Source of the DNA: CAWBAT01 sp046331665 | Lineage (GTDB): Bacteria > Acidobacteriota > Terriglobia > Versatilivoradales > Versatilivoraceae | Assembly: GCA_046331665.1 (NCBI GenBank) | Contig: JAXLQK010000016.1 | Location: 62,001-126,000 of the forward strand | Length of the DNA stretch: 64,000 nucleotides | Direction of reading: 5' to 3' | Shown here: in pieces, positions 8,686 to 17,511 of the stretch | How positions within the stretch are numbered: the stretch's first letter is position 1 | Layout of the letters: every line of letters begins with the position of its first letter | Notes under the pieces: model-generated | What the model saw: the letters and a program-made list of their open reading frames with translations, nothing else | Told to the model about the DNA's origin: nothing | Database searches by the model: none | Position numbers and translations under genes: made by a program

Positions 8686-10041
8686 TTATGAAGGTCGGGT
8701 ATCGCCAGGGGCCTGCTCGACTGAAAGTCTTACAGGTTTGTAGCCTCCCCTCGATCTATCGTATACCCAGATTGCCCCAAATACCAAGAGGAGGATTGCC
8801 GGCAAAATGGCCACATAGCGAAAAGACATCTGGGAAGCGACCGCCAATACCTTGTTGAGCTGCCCGCCTTGCAATAATTTGAACGCCTCTTCGCCGCCAG
8901 CAGCGTTGATCTTGGCATGGTCGAAGATGACGCCCATTTGCGGGAGTACATAATAAATGGATAGGGTCCCCGCGGTCCCCATCAAGCCGATCAACAAAGC
9001 CCCGCCTTTCGGAAATCGCTCAGAGGCCGAGGCGAGCATCGTTGGCCACATATAGCAGACTCCCGTTCCCCACACGGTTGCCGCCAGGATGGCACTGAGC
9101 GGCGAGTTGGCCGTACTCAGGAGCAACAGCCCCAGCGAGGCCAGCAGGCTCGACACCCACAAAAGACCGACAGGAGACAGGCGATGAGCCAGAGGACCCG
9201 CAAAATGACGCATCACGAACATCATGCCGCTCACATAAATCAACAGCCAGATGCCTTGCATTCCGACGGTTCGGGTCAGAGCAATGTCCACCCATTGGCC
9301 TGGCGCGAGTTCCGAAGCAGCCGTCAGGAACATGGAAAAAAACCAAACGAGAAAAAACGGGCGGAGCACCTCACGAAACATTTGGCCAGCGGATACTCCG
9401 GAGGCAACCCGTTCCGTCGGAGGAAATTTTGTCCCGATCAGCATGGCTCCAAATACCGCGGCAGGAAGGAGGACAATTCCCAGTTTGGCCTGCCATCCGA
9501 GCTGCAGAGCGCCAAACAGTACCCCCAAAACGCCTCCCAAAATAATGCCGCCGGGCCACCAGGCGTGAAGTACATTCAGCTTATGCGTCTTGTCATCCGG
9601 GTAGAGGGTTGCCGTTAGAGGATTGATGACTGTCTCCACCAAGCCTTGTCCGACTCCAATGACCAGCATCCCTCCCCAAACAACCCAATAGAGTGAAATC
9701 CCGCCTTGAATCTTCTCGGAGAAGATGACCACCAGGCTGCCTATGATGAAACACAGGCTGGAAAGGCCCAGCAGTCGACCCATTCCCAAGTAATCAAGGA
9801 GGGGACTGCCAATCGCGATGGTAAAGGCAAAGCCCAGGAACACTACACCCAAGGCACTCCCCACCATCTCCGCAGATCGAAGCCGGTCGATGGGATCGAA
9901 CAAGTGAGTCTGCAAATCACCGGCAATACCGCTTCTCAGGGCAAAACCCATCCCGGCAGTCACCAGGGAAATCACACTGACTACAAAAAGTTTGCTCTTA
10001 TTATATTGGGCATGGGGATCGTGGCTTGAAGATGAAGTCAT
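8686..10041 (-). CDS. Major facilitator superfamily transporter
   Basis: A 451-residue inner-membrane carrier with about twelve hydrophobic segments, the family norm. The sequence resembles the sugar-type MFS branch: a polar N-terminus (MTSSSSHDPHAQYNKS), a long first periplasmic loop holding GDLQTHLFDPID, and GQGLVETVINPLTATLYP in the fifth-helix region. AAGGAA lies just upstream of the ATG at 10041. It is transcribed away from the cydAB operon and the next gene downstream is the TPR protein. The substrate cannot be told from sequence; a sugar or sugar acid is a guess. Confidence 0.85.
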   Translation of the reverse strand: MTSSSSHDPHAQYNKSKLFVVSVISLVTAGMGFALRSGIAGDLQTHLFDPIDRLRSAEMVGSALGVVFLGFAFTIAIGSPLLDYLGMGRLLGLSSLCFIIGSLVVIFSEKIQGGISLYWVVWGGMLVIGVGQGLVETVINPLTATLYPDDKTHKLNVLHAWWPGGIILGGVLGVLFGALQLGWQAKLGIVLLPAAVFGAMLIGTKFPPTERVASGVSAGQMFREVLRPFFLVWFFSMFLTAASELAPGQWVDIALTRTVGMQGIWLLIYVSGMMFVMRHFAGPLAHRLSPVGLLWVSSLLASLGLLLLSTANSPLSAILAATVWGTGVCYMWPTMLASASERFPKGGALLIGLMGTAGTLSIYYVLPQMGVIFDHAKINAAGGEEAFKLLQGGQLNKVLAVASQMSFRYVAILPAILLLVFGAIWVYDRSRGGYKPVRLSVEQAPGDTRPS

Positions 10042-10696
10042 GAAATTCCTTCCGATTTGGCAATTAAAAACCGACTGCGAAAGAAAGACCGGCGGCAGAG
10101 TGGGACACCAAAAATCAGTCCCATCTAGGCCAAGAAATGCCTGATTACACTGCCATGGAGCGGTCAGCCTAACGCAAGATTCAAGAAAGAGTCAATGAGA
10201 TTGTCCTCAGGCAGCGTTACCTTCCAATTTCTTCGACACCCAAAACGCTTTGCCCCGCCTCGGCCTCGAGGAGCCTCTCCTCAGCCTCTCCCGAAGGGAG
10301 ACTCCAACATCTTTGCCGAGAGGCAAGGCTCAAATTTGTGCAATCAAAGGAAAGAGAGTGCCATTCGGCGAACCCATTGGGGATTCGAGTCTCGCCACGT
10401 CTCGTTCCTTATTTCCTTCCAACGAGGAAAGCAGTAAGATGGCATCGCATTGAGTCTCCACATGGGTTCTCAATCCAGGAACGTCACGATGCGTCGCTGG
10501 GGCGACATAAAGCAGCGGTCAACTGCCCTCCATGAAGTAGAACCCTCTGATGAGATTCCGAATTACCGCTGCCTGATCACACCTCCGGGAGGAAGTCCTC
10601 TAGAAATTAACCAGGCATCTGGTTGGGGGACGGACCCCAAGCAGTTCCACGCGGCAAACTTTGTCAAATTGGCTGGTCCTAGCGAAGGGGTAACAA
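10042..10696. other. 655-base gap between the divergent MFS and cydA genes
   Basis: No supportable gene. Three short overlapping reading frames here look non-coding: biased composition, no ribosome site, mutually exclusive frames. Small imperfect palindromes occur near 10258-10330 (for example CTCCCGAAGGGAG). The region must hold the cydAB promoter, but no clear promoter boxes were recognised. Confidence 0.5.
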
Positions 10697-12058
10697 ATGA
10701 GCGACCCATTATTTTGGCACCGCCTTCAATTTGGTTTCACGGTGACCTTTCATTATATCTTTCCTCAGTTGACCATGGGCTTAGCCCTCTTGGTCCTGGT
10801 AATGAAGACCATTGCCTACCGGACGAAGAGCGATGCCTGGAATCAGACCGCCAGGTTTTGGATCCGTATTTTTGGGCTTTCCTTTGCCATGGGCGTGGTG
10901 ACCGGCGTCCCCATGGAATTCCAGTTTGGGACAAACTGGGCAGTCTTTTCGGAAAAAACGGGAGGCGTCATCGGCCAGACTCTGGCCATGGAAGGGATCT
11001 TTGCCTTTTTCTTGGAATCGAGCTTCCTGGCCGCTCTCCTGTGGGGTGAGCGTCGGCTGGGTCCTTTTCTTCACTATCTTGCAGCCGTTGCACTTTATGT
11101 GGGAAGCTGGCTTTCCGGATATTTCATTATTGCGACGAACGCCTTCATGCAGCACCCCGTGGGGCACTCGATGAGTCCCGATGGTACCTTTCAGCTGGCT
11201 CGCCTCGCGGAATTTGTCTTTAATCCCTGGGCGATGCGGCAGTATCTGCACAACCAGATGGCTGCTGCAGTCACAGGGGCCTTTGTGATGTCGGCCGTGG
11301 GTGCCTTCTGGGAACTCCGGCGCCAGCACCGGGATGCGGCACGGATTTCTTTGCAAACGGGCATTCTGACTGGAGTGGTGGCGGCGTCGCTGGTTGCCTT
11401 TCCGACCGGCCATTTGCAAGGCCGCATTCTGGCAGACTACCAGCCCGTAACACTGGCCGCGATGGAAGGGCACTTTGAAGGGGGCCGTCGCGCCTCGATT
11501 GCCTTGATCGGCCAGCCGAATCTTGCCGAACGGAAGCTCGACAATCCGATTCAGATTCCTGCGGTCCTGTCCTGGCTGGCGTACGGAAATTTTTCGGCTG
11601 ATGTTCGCGGGCTGACGGATTTTCCCGAAAACGACTGGCCAACGAATATTGAATTGCTGTACTACGCCTTTCACATCATGGTGGGCCTCGGGACGCTCTT
11701 CATCGGGGTGATGGCGATTGCCACTTTCCTCCTTCTGCAGGGGCGGCTCTGGACCCAGCGCTGGATGCTGTGGATCTTGGGCTTGGCGTTCCCGTTCCCT
11801 TTCATTGCCAACACGGCAGGCTGGATGACCGCTGAATTGGGCCGCCAGCCCTGGCTGGTATACGGCTTGATGCGGACCGAGGCCGGCGGATCACCCACCG
11901 TTCATGGTGGAGCGACGCTTTTTACGGCTCTGGGGTTCGCGGGTCTGTACTTTGTTTTGGGGGTCTTGTTCCTGGCACTGGTCGCGAAAGAAATTGGTCA
12001 GGGGCCGCATTCCAGTACGCATGCCTCGCTGGAAGGCACAGTGGCGCGACGCGCCTGA
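10697..12058 (+). CDS. cydA: Cytochrome bd-type quinol oxidase subunit I
   Basis: Inner-membrane terminal oxidase subunit that carries haems b558, b595 and d and reduces oxygen with electrons from quinol. At 453 residues it is of the short Q-loop CioA/CydA class. Conserved ligands are present: His19 in TVTFHYIFPQ, His185 in YLHNQM and Met377 in AGWMTAE, followed by GRQPW (382-386). The proton-channel glutamates Glu99 and Glu107 lie in AMEGIFAFFLES. The next gene, cydB, begins 12 bases after the stop, so the two form an operon. A low-oxygen or cyanide-tolerant respiratory role is expected from the family. No cydX or cydDC genes are adjacent. Confidence 0.95.
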   Translation: MSDPLFWHRLQFGFTVTFHYIFPQLTMGLALLVLVMKTIAYRTKSDAWNQTARFWIRIFGLSFAMGVVTGVPMEFQFGTNWAVFSEKTGGVIGQTLAMEGIFAFFLESSFLAALLWGERRLGPFLHYLAAVALYVGSWLSGYFIIATNAFMQHPVGHSMSPDGTFQLARLAEFVFNPWAMRQYLHNQMAAAVTGAFVMSAVGAFWELRRQHRDAARISLQTGILTGVVAASLVAFPTGHLQGRILADYQPVTLAAMEGHFEGGRRASIALIGQPNLAERKLDNPIQIPAVLSWLAYGNFSADVRGLTDFPENDWPTNIELLYYAFHIMVGLGTLFIGVMAIATFLLLQGRLWTQRWMLWILGLAFPFPFIANTAGWMTAELGRQPWLVYGLMRTEAGGSPTVHGGATLFTALGFAGLYFVLGVLFLALVAKEIGQGPHSSTHASLEGTVARRA

Positions 12059-12070
12059 GGAGGTGGACAC

Positions 12071-13114
12071 ATGCAGATGCTCTGGTTTGGCCTGGCCGCA
12101 GTGATGGTTGCCGTCTATGTAATTCTGGACGGATTTGACTTTGGTGCCGGTGCCTTGCATCTTTGGGTGGCGAGAAGTGATCCCGAACGCCGCCAGGTGT
12201 TGGGTGCGATCGGGCCGTTTTGGGATGGAAACGAGGTATGGCTGCTGGCGGGAGGCGGTGTTCTCTTCCTGGCTTTTCCAAAAGTGCTGGCCTCAGGTTT
12301 GTCAGGCTTCTATCTGGCAATCATGCTCCTCCTCTGGACCCTCATTCTGCGGGGCATCTCCATCGAGTTTCGTTCACACATCGAGGATAATTTGTGGCGG
12401 ACATTTTGGGATGCCATCTTTGGGGTGTCATCCACGGTTGCGCCTGTACTGCTGGGAGCGGCTCTGGGAAATCTAATTCGCGGCGTACCCCTGCGGGACG
12501 ATGGATGGTTTGAGCTGTCTCTGTTTGACTCGTTTTCACCGCGCGGCCGATTGGGCATTCTGGATTGGTACACGATCCTGGCCGGGGTCCTGGCGCTGGC
12601 CGCTCTTCTGCATCACGGCGCCCTTTTTCTTGTGTGGAAGACCGATGGCCCGGTTCGCGCCCGTAGCCTGAATGCAGCGGAACGGCTCTTTCCGGTATTG
12701 GTGCTGTGTTGGGTTGTCGTCACGGCAGCCACGGTTTCCCTTGTTCCGGAACTTTTCTCTACGTTGGCGGCACGGCCGCTTGCCTGGCTGGCGACCCTTC
12801 TCTTTCTTGCCGGCCTGATCACCAGTTTCCTGGCTCGCCGCGCCGGCAAGGAACTGCTGGCCTTTCTGGGTTCCAGCGCCTTTCTCCTGGGTGTCCTGGG
12901 AGCGACGGCTGTCTCCGTCTACCCCAGCATGATCCGCTCGATCGATCATCCTGAGCGAACCCTCACGGCACTCAACGCTGCGGCGGGCAGTCTGTCACTG
13001 CGGGTTGGTCTTTACTGGTGGCCTTTGGGGTTTGTCCTGGCAGTTGTTTATCTGGTAATTTTGTTCCGGCTTCATCGCGACAAAGTCCGTCCGGTAGACG
13101 GTGAGGGATATTGA
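12071..13114 (+). CDS. cydB: Cytochrome bd-type quinol oxidase subunit II
   Basis: Membrane subunit that pairs with CydA. It has 347 residues and about eight to nine membrane helices, normal for the family. Conserved N-terminal features are VILDGFDFGAGALHLW and GPFWDGNEVWLLAGGG, then FRGISIEF-like LRGISIEFRSH. It starts 12 bases after cydA with GAGGAGG upstream of the ATG. The 3' side is followed by 530 bases without a gene. No third small subunit (CydX/CydS/YbgT) could be recognised after it. Confidence 0.95.
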   Translation: MQMLWFGLAAVMVAVYVILDGFDFGAGALHLWVARSDPERRQVLGAIGPFWDGNEVWLLAGGGVLFLAFPKVLASGLSGFYLAIMLLLWTLILRGISIEFRSHIEDNLWRTFWDAIFGVSSTVAPVLLGAALGNLIRGVPLRDDGWFELSLFDSFSPRGRLGILDWYTILAGVLALAALLHHGALFLVWKTDGPVRARSLNAAERLFPVLVLCWVVVTAATVSLVPELFSTLAARPLAWLATLLFLAGLITSFLARRAGKELLAFLGSSAFLLGVLGATAVSVYPSMIRSIDHPERTLTALNAAAGSLSLRVGLYWWPLGFVLAVVYLVILFRLHRDKVRPVDGEGY

Positions 13115-13556
13115 GCACTCCTGGTCTTCCGTGCTTTGCGATTATCCTGCAGCGTCGATGGAGAGCCGTGATTGGCGGGGCTTGGGCAAACGACACAGCG
13201 CACTCGGAAGGCCTCTTCATCGAATTTGCTTTTCCCATTGAAGAGTTCACGATTTGAAGTCAAAAGACGTTGCAACTCCCTGGGAAAAATGTTTTACTGA
13301 TCCTGCCCCGTCGCCTTGGTTTTCCTCTGAGTAGTTTCAATTGGCAGTATCCTCTATCGACCTCCCCCGGGCATCCGGGTGAGGCCTTTCTGAGCAGTCG
13401 ACAAATCCAAAGATACGGCGGGGCACTTACCTAGCAACATCCTTGAAGCGCCGGTTGCTGGGGCAACCCAAGCTCTTTCGTGATCCGCATTCTCCACGGC
13501 TTCATGGTTGTTTCAAAAGGCATTAGTTCTCTCCCAGCCAGAATTCCTCTCAGAGC
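13115..13556. other. Gene-free stretch after cydB
   Basis: No reading frame with coding character and no clear terminator after cydB was seen. It ends at the promoter-like sequence 13557-13585. Confidence 0.5.
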
Positions 13557-13585
13557 TTGACAACCTATCTTTGTCTCTTTAGGAT
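13557..13585 (+). promoter_or_regulatory. Sigma-70-like promoter for the small secreted Cys protein
   Basis: TTGACA at 13557-13562, 17-base spacer, TAGGAT at 13580-13585 (four of six -10 matches). A start near 13592 would give a leader of about 55 bases before the ATG at 13647, which has a strong GAGGAGGAGGG ribosome site. Confidence 0.5.
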
Positions 13586-13646
13586 GGTACTGTCGCGTTT
13601 GAAAAATCCTTTATGCAGGTTTAACGAGGAGGAGGGAACTTACACT

Positions 13647-13973
13647 ATGAAGCGCACCTTTGCTCTATCGATTGTGCTGGCTCTCACCCTGGGCGTTTCC
13701 ATGGCGATGGCTGCCAAATTTAATGGAGTCGTCGTAGAAAACAAGTGCGGGGCTGCCCACAAGGGTGGATCTGAAAAAGACATTGCCTGTATCAAAAGCT
13801 GTGTAGCCAACAAGGGAGCGAAACTGGCATTGTTGGTAGGCGATGATCTCTTTGTCATCACCAATCCAGAAAAAGCTACCGGGCATGAAGGGCATGCAGT
13901 GGTGGTCGAAGGCAAGGAAGACAAGGATAAAAAGACCATTACCATTCATAAACTGGAAATGGCCAAGAATTAA
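13647..13973 (+). CDS. Small exported protein with conserved Cys residues
   Basis: A 108-residue protein. Residues 1-22 are a signal peptide with a cut after AMA. The mature domain (about 85 residues) has three Cys: Cys34 in NKCGAAH and Cys48/Cys52 in ACIKSC, followed by a beta-rich part (ALLVGDDLFVIT, HAVVVEGK, TITIHKLEM). I recognise the NKCG..H...C..KC pattern from small secreted proteins common in Acidobacteriota but know no function. The start at 13647 is set by the ribosome site GAGGAGGAGGG; an upstream in-frame start would bury the signal peptide. Its own promoter (13557) and terminator (14009) make it a single-gene transcript. Confidence 0.8.
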   Translation: MKRTFALSIVLALTLGVSMAMAAKFNGVVVENKCGAAHKGGSEKDIACIKSCVANKGAKLALLVGDDLFVITNPEKATGHEGHAVVVEGKEDKDKKTITIHKLEMAKN

Positions 13974-14008
13974 TCTAAGACCAACATTTGCACCGCAACT
14001 CAGTATCA

Positions 14009-14043
14009 AAGAGGCAGGAAGTTTTTTCCTGCCTCTTTTTTTT
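14009..14043 (+). terminator. Rho-independent terminator
   Basis: Perfect 12-bp stem AAGAGGCAGGAA / TTCCTGCCTCTT with a short GTTTT loop and a run of eight T (14036-14043). It closes the transcript of the small secreted Cys protein. Confidence 0.92.
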
Positions 14044-14131
14044 CTCCCCTTGGACTGAGAGTCGAGCGGTCGCCTCGTCAACAATCCATTGCCGCACCGT
14101 GCCAGCCGCCGGTTCAAACGGTCAGGTCCAG

Positions 14132-15180
14132 CTAGAGAATTTCCTCAATGTCATGGGTCCCCGAGACTTCGCCGGCTCCTAGATAACCAACCTTTCGCTT
14201 TGCCGCATCAATACGCCGTTCCAACTCGGTGATGCTCAATTCCCTTTCTGAGCTGAAGCTCTGGCCTGGGTAGATGGGTTCCTTGGTGAAGGAATAAGAT
14301 TCAGTTCTCAAATGTGCCAGCATTTGATGGGCCCGACGCATTTTCGAGCTTCTCTAAGAGCTTGGATGTCAATTGGCGCCACCACGAAATCCGTTCTCCG
14401 GACCGGGTGACGCCTGGACCAGAATCCTTCCGTCGAAATCCACCGCCATGCTCCCACCGGGCCACGAAAAGGGAGGGTAATGCTTGAGGCTGGCCCCTTG
14501 GTTGACGGCCACCACGTAACTGAAATTCTCGACCCGGCATCGGTTACCACCGTCCACCAGTCCATTGGTTCCGTCGTCCCAAAGGGGTCCATGTAGGCCG
14601 AAACGCGGACGAGAATTTCCGCTCCCTTGGCGGCGAGCTGGCGGAGAGTTTCGGGAAAGAGCCAGTCGTAGCAGATGGCCGCGCCGATATTGCCGATCGG
14701 TGTTTTGGCGACGGGAAAAAGTTCTTCGTCGTACCCTTCGATATCATGCGGGCTGGTATGGACTTCCCAGGGGATCCAGGGGTTGACCTTTCGATATTTG
14801 TAAAGGATCCCTTCCGGTCCAATCAAACAGGTCGTGTTGAACACTGCCCCGGGCCATTTTTCGTCGCTCTCCAATAGGCTGGCGGTTTGAATATACAGTC
14901 CGAACTCCTTGGCTTTTGACTGCATCCGGTCGGTGTGCTCATTGGGGATGGGGACTGCCAGATGCTCGCGCAATTCCTTCAAGGTGACATAGGCCGGGGC
15001 AGCGTGACCGAATTCCGGAAAGACGACCAGGCGTACAGGCATAAAAGGGGCATACCCAATGACAGCGTTCTCCAGCATCTGGACCATTGACTCGGTCTTC
15101 CGCTTCATTTCCGAACGGTGCAGAGGATTGGGATGGTCTGTTTGACATAAGGCGGCAAAGTATCTAAAGCACTCAGCCAT
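14132..15180 (-). pseudogene. Carbon-nitrogen hydrolase (nitrilase superfamily), frameshifted
   Basis: Reads as one cytoplasmic amidase/nitrilase-type gene of about 345 residues broken by three frameshifts. The intact N-terminal part (15180 to about 14550) carries the Glu-Lys-Cys triad: Glu56 in VVFPEFG, Lys128 or Lys131 in KYRKVNPW, and Cys170 in AAICYDWLFPE. The expected continuation VENFSYVVAVNQG...SWPGGSMAVDFDGR is in a second frame (about 14555-14395), IDIQALREARK returns to the first, and RRAHQMLAHLRTESY to the stop at 14132 lies in a third. The conserved order across frames argues for indels of recent or technical origin. AAAGGA lies upstream of the ATG. Substrate unknown. Confidence 0.8.
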
Positions 15181-15395
15181 TATGGCGTTATCCTTTCATT
15201 TCTCATTTCGCCAAGGGAAACAATGGGATGGGCGGCGCTTTCAAGAGGCTCGACCCTCGAAACCAGGAGGACCTTAAGGTTGGACTCTCTCGGGGCGGCA
15301 GTCGTCCTTGGGGATTGCAAATTGGCCAAGAGGAATGGACTGGAAAAAGGCAACTCTTCACCGAAAAATTTACTCTATCGTATCATTAGAGACAG

Positions 15396-15430
15396 CAGGT
15401 CATCCTCCTTGTTGAGGACACCTGTCTTTT
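15396..15430 (+). terminator. Terminator-like hairpin upstream of lepB
   Basis: CAGGT-ca-TCCTC, a CTTGTT loop and GAGGA-c-ACCTG form a bulged stem, followed by TCTTTT. It lies about 60 bases before the lepB start. Because no + strand gene precedes it closely, it could act as a leader attenuator. Confidence 0.45.
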
Positions 15431-15487
15431 ATGTTATAAGGTTTTTTGCATTTGATCTGGGCCGTAGCCCAGCGGCGCCCAATACCG

Positions 15488-16081
15488 ATGACCACTGCAC
15501 CAGACATAGACTCGCATGAGATAGACGTTGCCCGACCGCAAGGCGGGTACCTCCTCCCTCGCAACAGTTTGATGCTTGAATTCCGAGGGTGGATCAAGGA
15601 TATCCTGCTGGCGGTGGTCATCTCCTTTCTCATGGTGGTCTTTCTCTATCAGCCTGTCAAGGTGGAAGGGACCAGCATGCAGCCGGAATTGCTGGACCAG
15701 GAGAGGATTTTCGTCAATAAATTCGTCTATCATTTTGAAGGAATTCAACGCAGCGACATCGTCGTTTTTTGGTATCCTAAAGACCCCAGCAAGTCGTTCA
15801 TCAAGCGGGTCGTGGGGGTTCCTGGTGATACCGTTCAGATCAAAGATGGACAGGTTTTTATCAATGGGCAGTTATTCCAAGAACGCTACGTTCCGTCGGG
15901 CTACCAGGATCTGGATTCGTATCCTGCGATTCGCGTGAAAGAAGGCTATTATTACGTGCTCGGGGATCATCGCAATGCCAGTAACGATAGCCGATCCTGG
16001 GGCCTGGTGCCAAGGAAGTACATTTATGGGAAAGCAGTCTTTCGATACTGGCCTGTAGAAAAGGCTGGCTTTTTGGAATAA
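15488..16081 (+). CDS. lepB: Signal peptidase I
   Basis: Inner-membrane serine/lysine protease that removes Sec and Tat signal peptides on the periplasmic side. It has 197 residues from the ATG at 15488, with one N-terminal membrane helix (ILLAVVISFLMVVFLY, about 39-54). Catalytic Ser63 lies in GTSMQPEL and general-base Lys106 in FIKRVVGVPGD; the C-terminal box GDHRNASNDSRSWG is complete. No good ribosome site was found; a TTG at 15446 would add 14 residues. carA begins 64 bases downstream. It serves the many exported proteins in this window. Confidence 0.93.
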   Translation: MTTAPDIDSHEIDVARPQGGYLLPRNSLMLEFRGWIKDILLAVVISFLMVVFLYQPVKVEGTSMQPELLDQERIFVNKFVYHFEGIQRSDIVVFWYPKDPSKSFIKRVVGVPGDTVQIKDGQVFINGQLFQERYVPSGYQDLDSYPAIRVKEGYYYVLGDHRNASNDSRSWGLVPRKYIYGKAVFRYWPVEKAGFLE

Positions 16082-16144
16082 GCGGCCAGCCTTGAGCGTG
16101 CCGTGAATTTTGTATGTTAGTCCACCCCCTCTGTCGGAGAATCA

Positions 16145-17320
16145 ATGGAAGCATTGCTCGCCTTGGAAGACGGGCTCCACTTTAAAGGCAAATCGTTTGG
16201 GGCTGAAGGAGAGATTGCCGGAGAGATTGTTTTCAATACCTCATTGACGGGCTATCAGGAGATCCTGACGGACCCTTCCTACGCAGGTCAGATTGTAACC
16301 CTCACTTATCCGCAGATTGGTAATTATGGAGTCAATTCTCAGGATGCCGAGTCCAACCGGCCGTTTGCCGAGGGCCTGGTGGTCCGGGAAATCACCGAGA
16401 TTCCCAGCAATTGGCGGCAGCAGATGTCTCTCCCCGACTATTTAAAGAAGAACAATCTCTTGGGGATTTCGGATATCGACACCCGGGCCCTGGTCCGACA
16501 CATTCGCACGCATGGTGCCATGCGCTGTGTAATCTCGACGCGGGATCTTGAACCCGAATCCCTTGTCGAAAAAGCCCGCCAGCATCCCGATATGGTTGGC
16601 CAGGATTTGGTGAAAAACGTTACTTGCCGCGAGCCTTATCAGTGGATGGAACCCACGGTAGAATTATTCCCAGCGCGAAAGAAACGAGGTCGTCCGCAAA
16701 GTGCCCGCAAGGAAACCGACCTGTTTGAAGTGGTGGCAATCGATTTCGGAATCAAGCACAACATTTTACGGTTATTAGTGGATCACGGCTGCCGGGTGCG
16801 AGTTGTTCCCGCGCACACCAGCGCAGCGCAGATCTTGGAGCATGACCCGGATGGAATTTTTCTCTCCAACGGGCCGGGAGATCCAGAGCCGGTCACCTAT
16901 GCGATCAAGAACGTTCAACAATTGATCGGCAAGAAACCGATCTTCGGAATCTGTCTCGGACATCAGATTCTGGGGCTGGCGCTAGGCGGAAAAACCTACA
17001 AATTGAAGTTTGGACATCGGGGAGGAAATCATCCGGTACTCCGTCATGAAACCGGACAAGTAGAAATAACCGCTCAAAATCACGGCTTTGCCGTGGACAT
17101 GGACTCCCTCCCCAAGAGGGACGTGGAGTTGACGCACGTCAATTTAAACGATCACACACTGGAGGGTTTTCGTCATCGGGGGCTTCCCCTCTTTTGTGTG
17201 CAGTATCATCCGGAATCCTCTCCGGGACCATTTGATTCGCGTTATTTGTTTCGAGAATTCCGAAACCTCATGGCGGGGTATCGGGAAAGGGAAGGGAGGA
17301 CCCGGAAGGCTCCTGCCTGA
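16145..17320 (+). CDS. carA: Carbamoyl-phosphate synthase small (glutaminase) subunit
   Basis: Hydrolyses glutamine and passes ammonia to CarB for carbamoyl phosphate, used in pyrimidine and arginine synthesis. It has 391 residues. The N-terminal CPSase domain (GEIVFNTSLTGYQEILTDPSY) is followed by a class I amidotransferase with Cys270 in GICLGHQ and His355/Glu357 in QYHPES. GGAG lies five bases before the ATG. It precedes carB on the same strand with a gap of about 190 bases, longer than usual for this operon, and the gap shows no gene. Confidence 0.95.
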   Translation: MEALLALEDGLHFKGKSFGAEGEIAGEIVFNTSLTGYQEILTDPSYAGQIVTLTYPQIGNYGVNSQDAESNRPFAEGLVVREITEIPSNWRQQMSLPDYLKKNNLLGISDIDTRALVRHIRTHGAMRCVISTRDLEPESLVEKARQHPDMVGQDLVKNVTCREPYQWMEPTVELFPARKKRGRPQSARKETDLFEVVAIDFGIKHNILRLLVDHGCRVRVVPAHTSAAQILEHDPDGIFLSNGPGDPEPVTYAIKNVQQLIGKKPIFGICLGHQILGLALGGKTYKLKFGHRGGNHPVLRHETGQVEITAQNHGFAVDMDSLPKRDVELTHVNLNDHTLEGFRHRGLPLFCVQYHPESSPGPFDSRYLFREFRNLMAGYREREGRTRKAPA

Positions 17321-17511
17321 GGCGGCAACCCCGAGTCCGTTGCCACCGGTCAATGAGGCCGCCGACGGTTCAGATCTGGATCCCGTGGCCTCCGCGTCTT
17401 GGAGAGTCTGGCGCAGGTCAGCCGCACGAAGAGAAGACTGGATGACGACACGAGGAATTCGAACGATGAGACAGGGCGCCGTATAAGGCACATCAGCCTT
17501 AATTTGACTCC

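Noticed and set aside
10195..10690. Several overlapping short plus-strand frames upstream of cydA
   Set aside because: Mutually exclusive frames, no ribosome sites, and no membrane or domain features.
10781..11674. 297-codon open frame on the minus strand opposite cydA
   Set aside because: It is antisense to a fully conserved cydA; its product is rich in Arg, His, Pro and Gln with no domain sense, as expected from the complement of membrane-protein codons.
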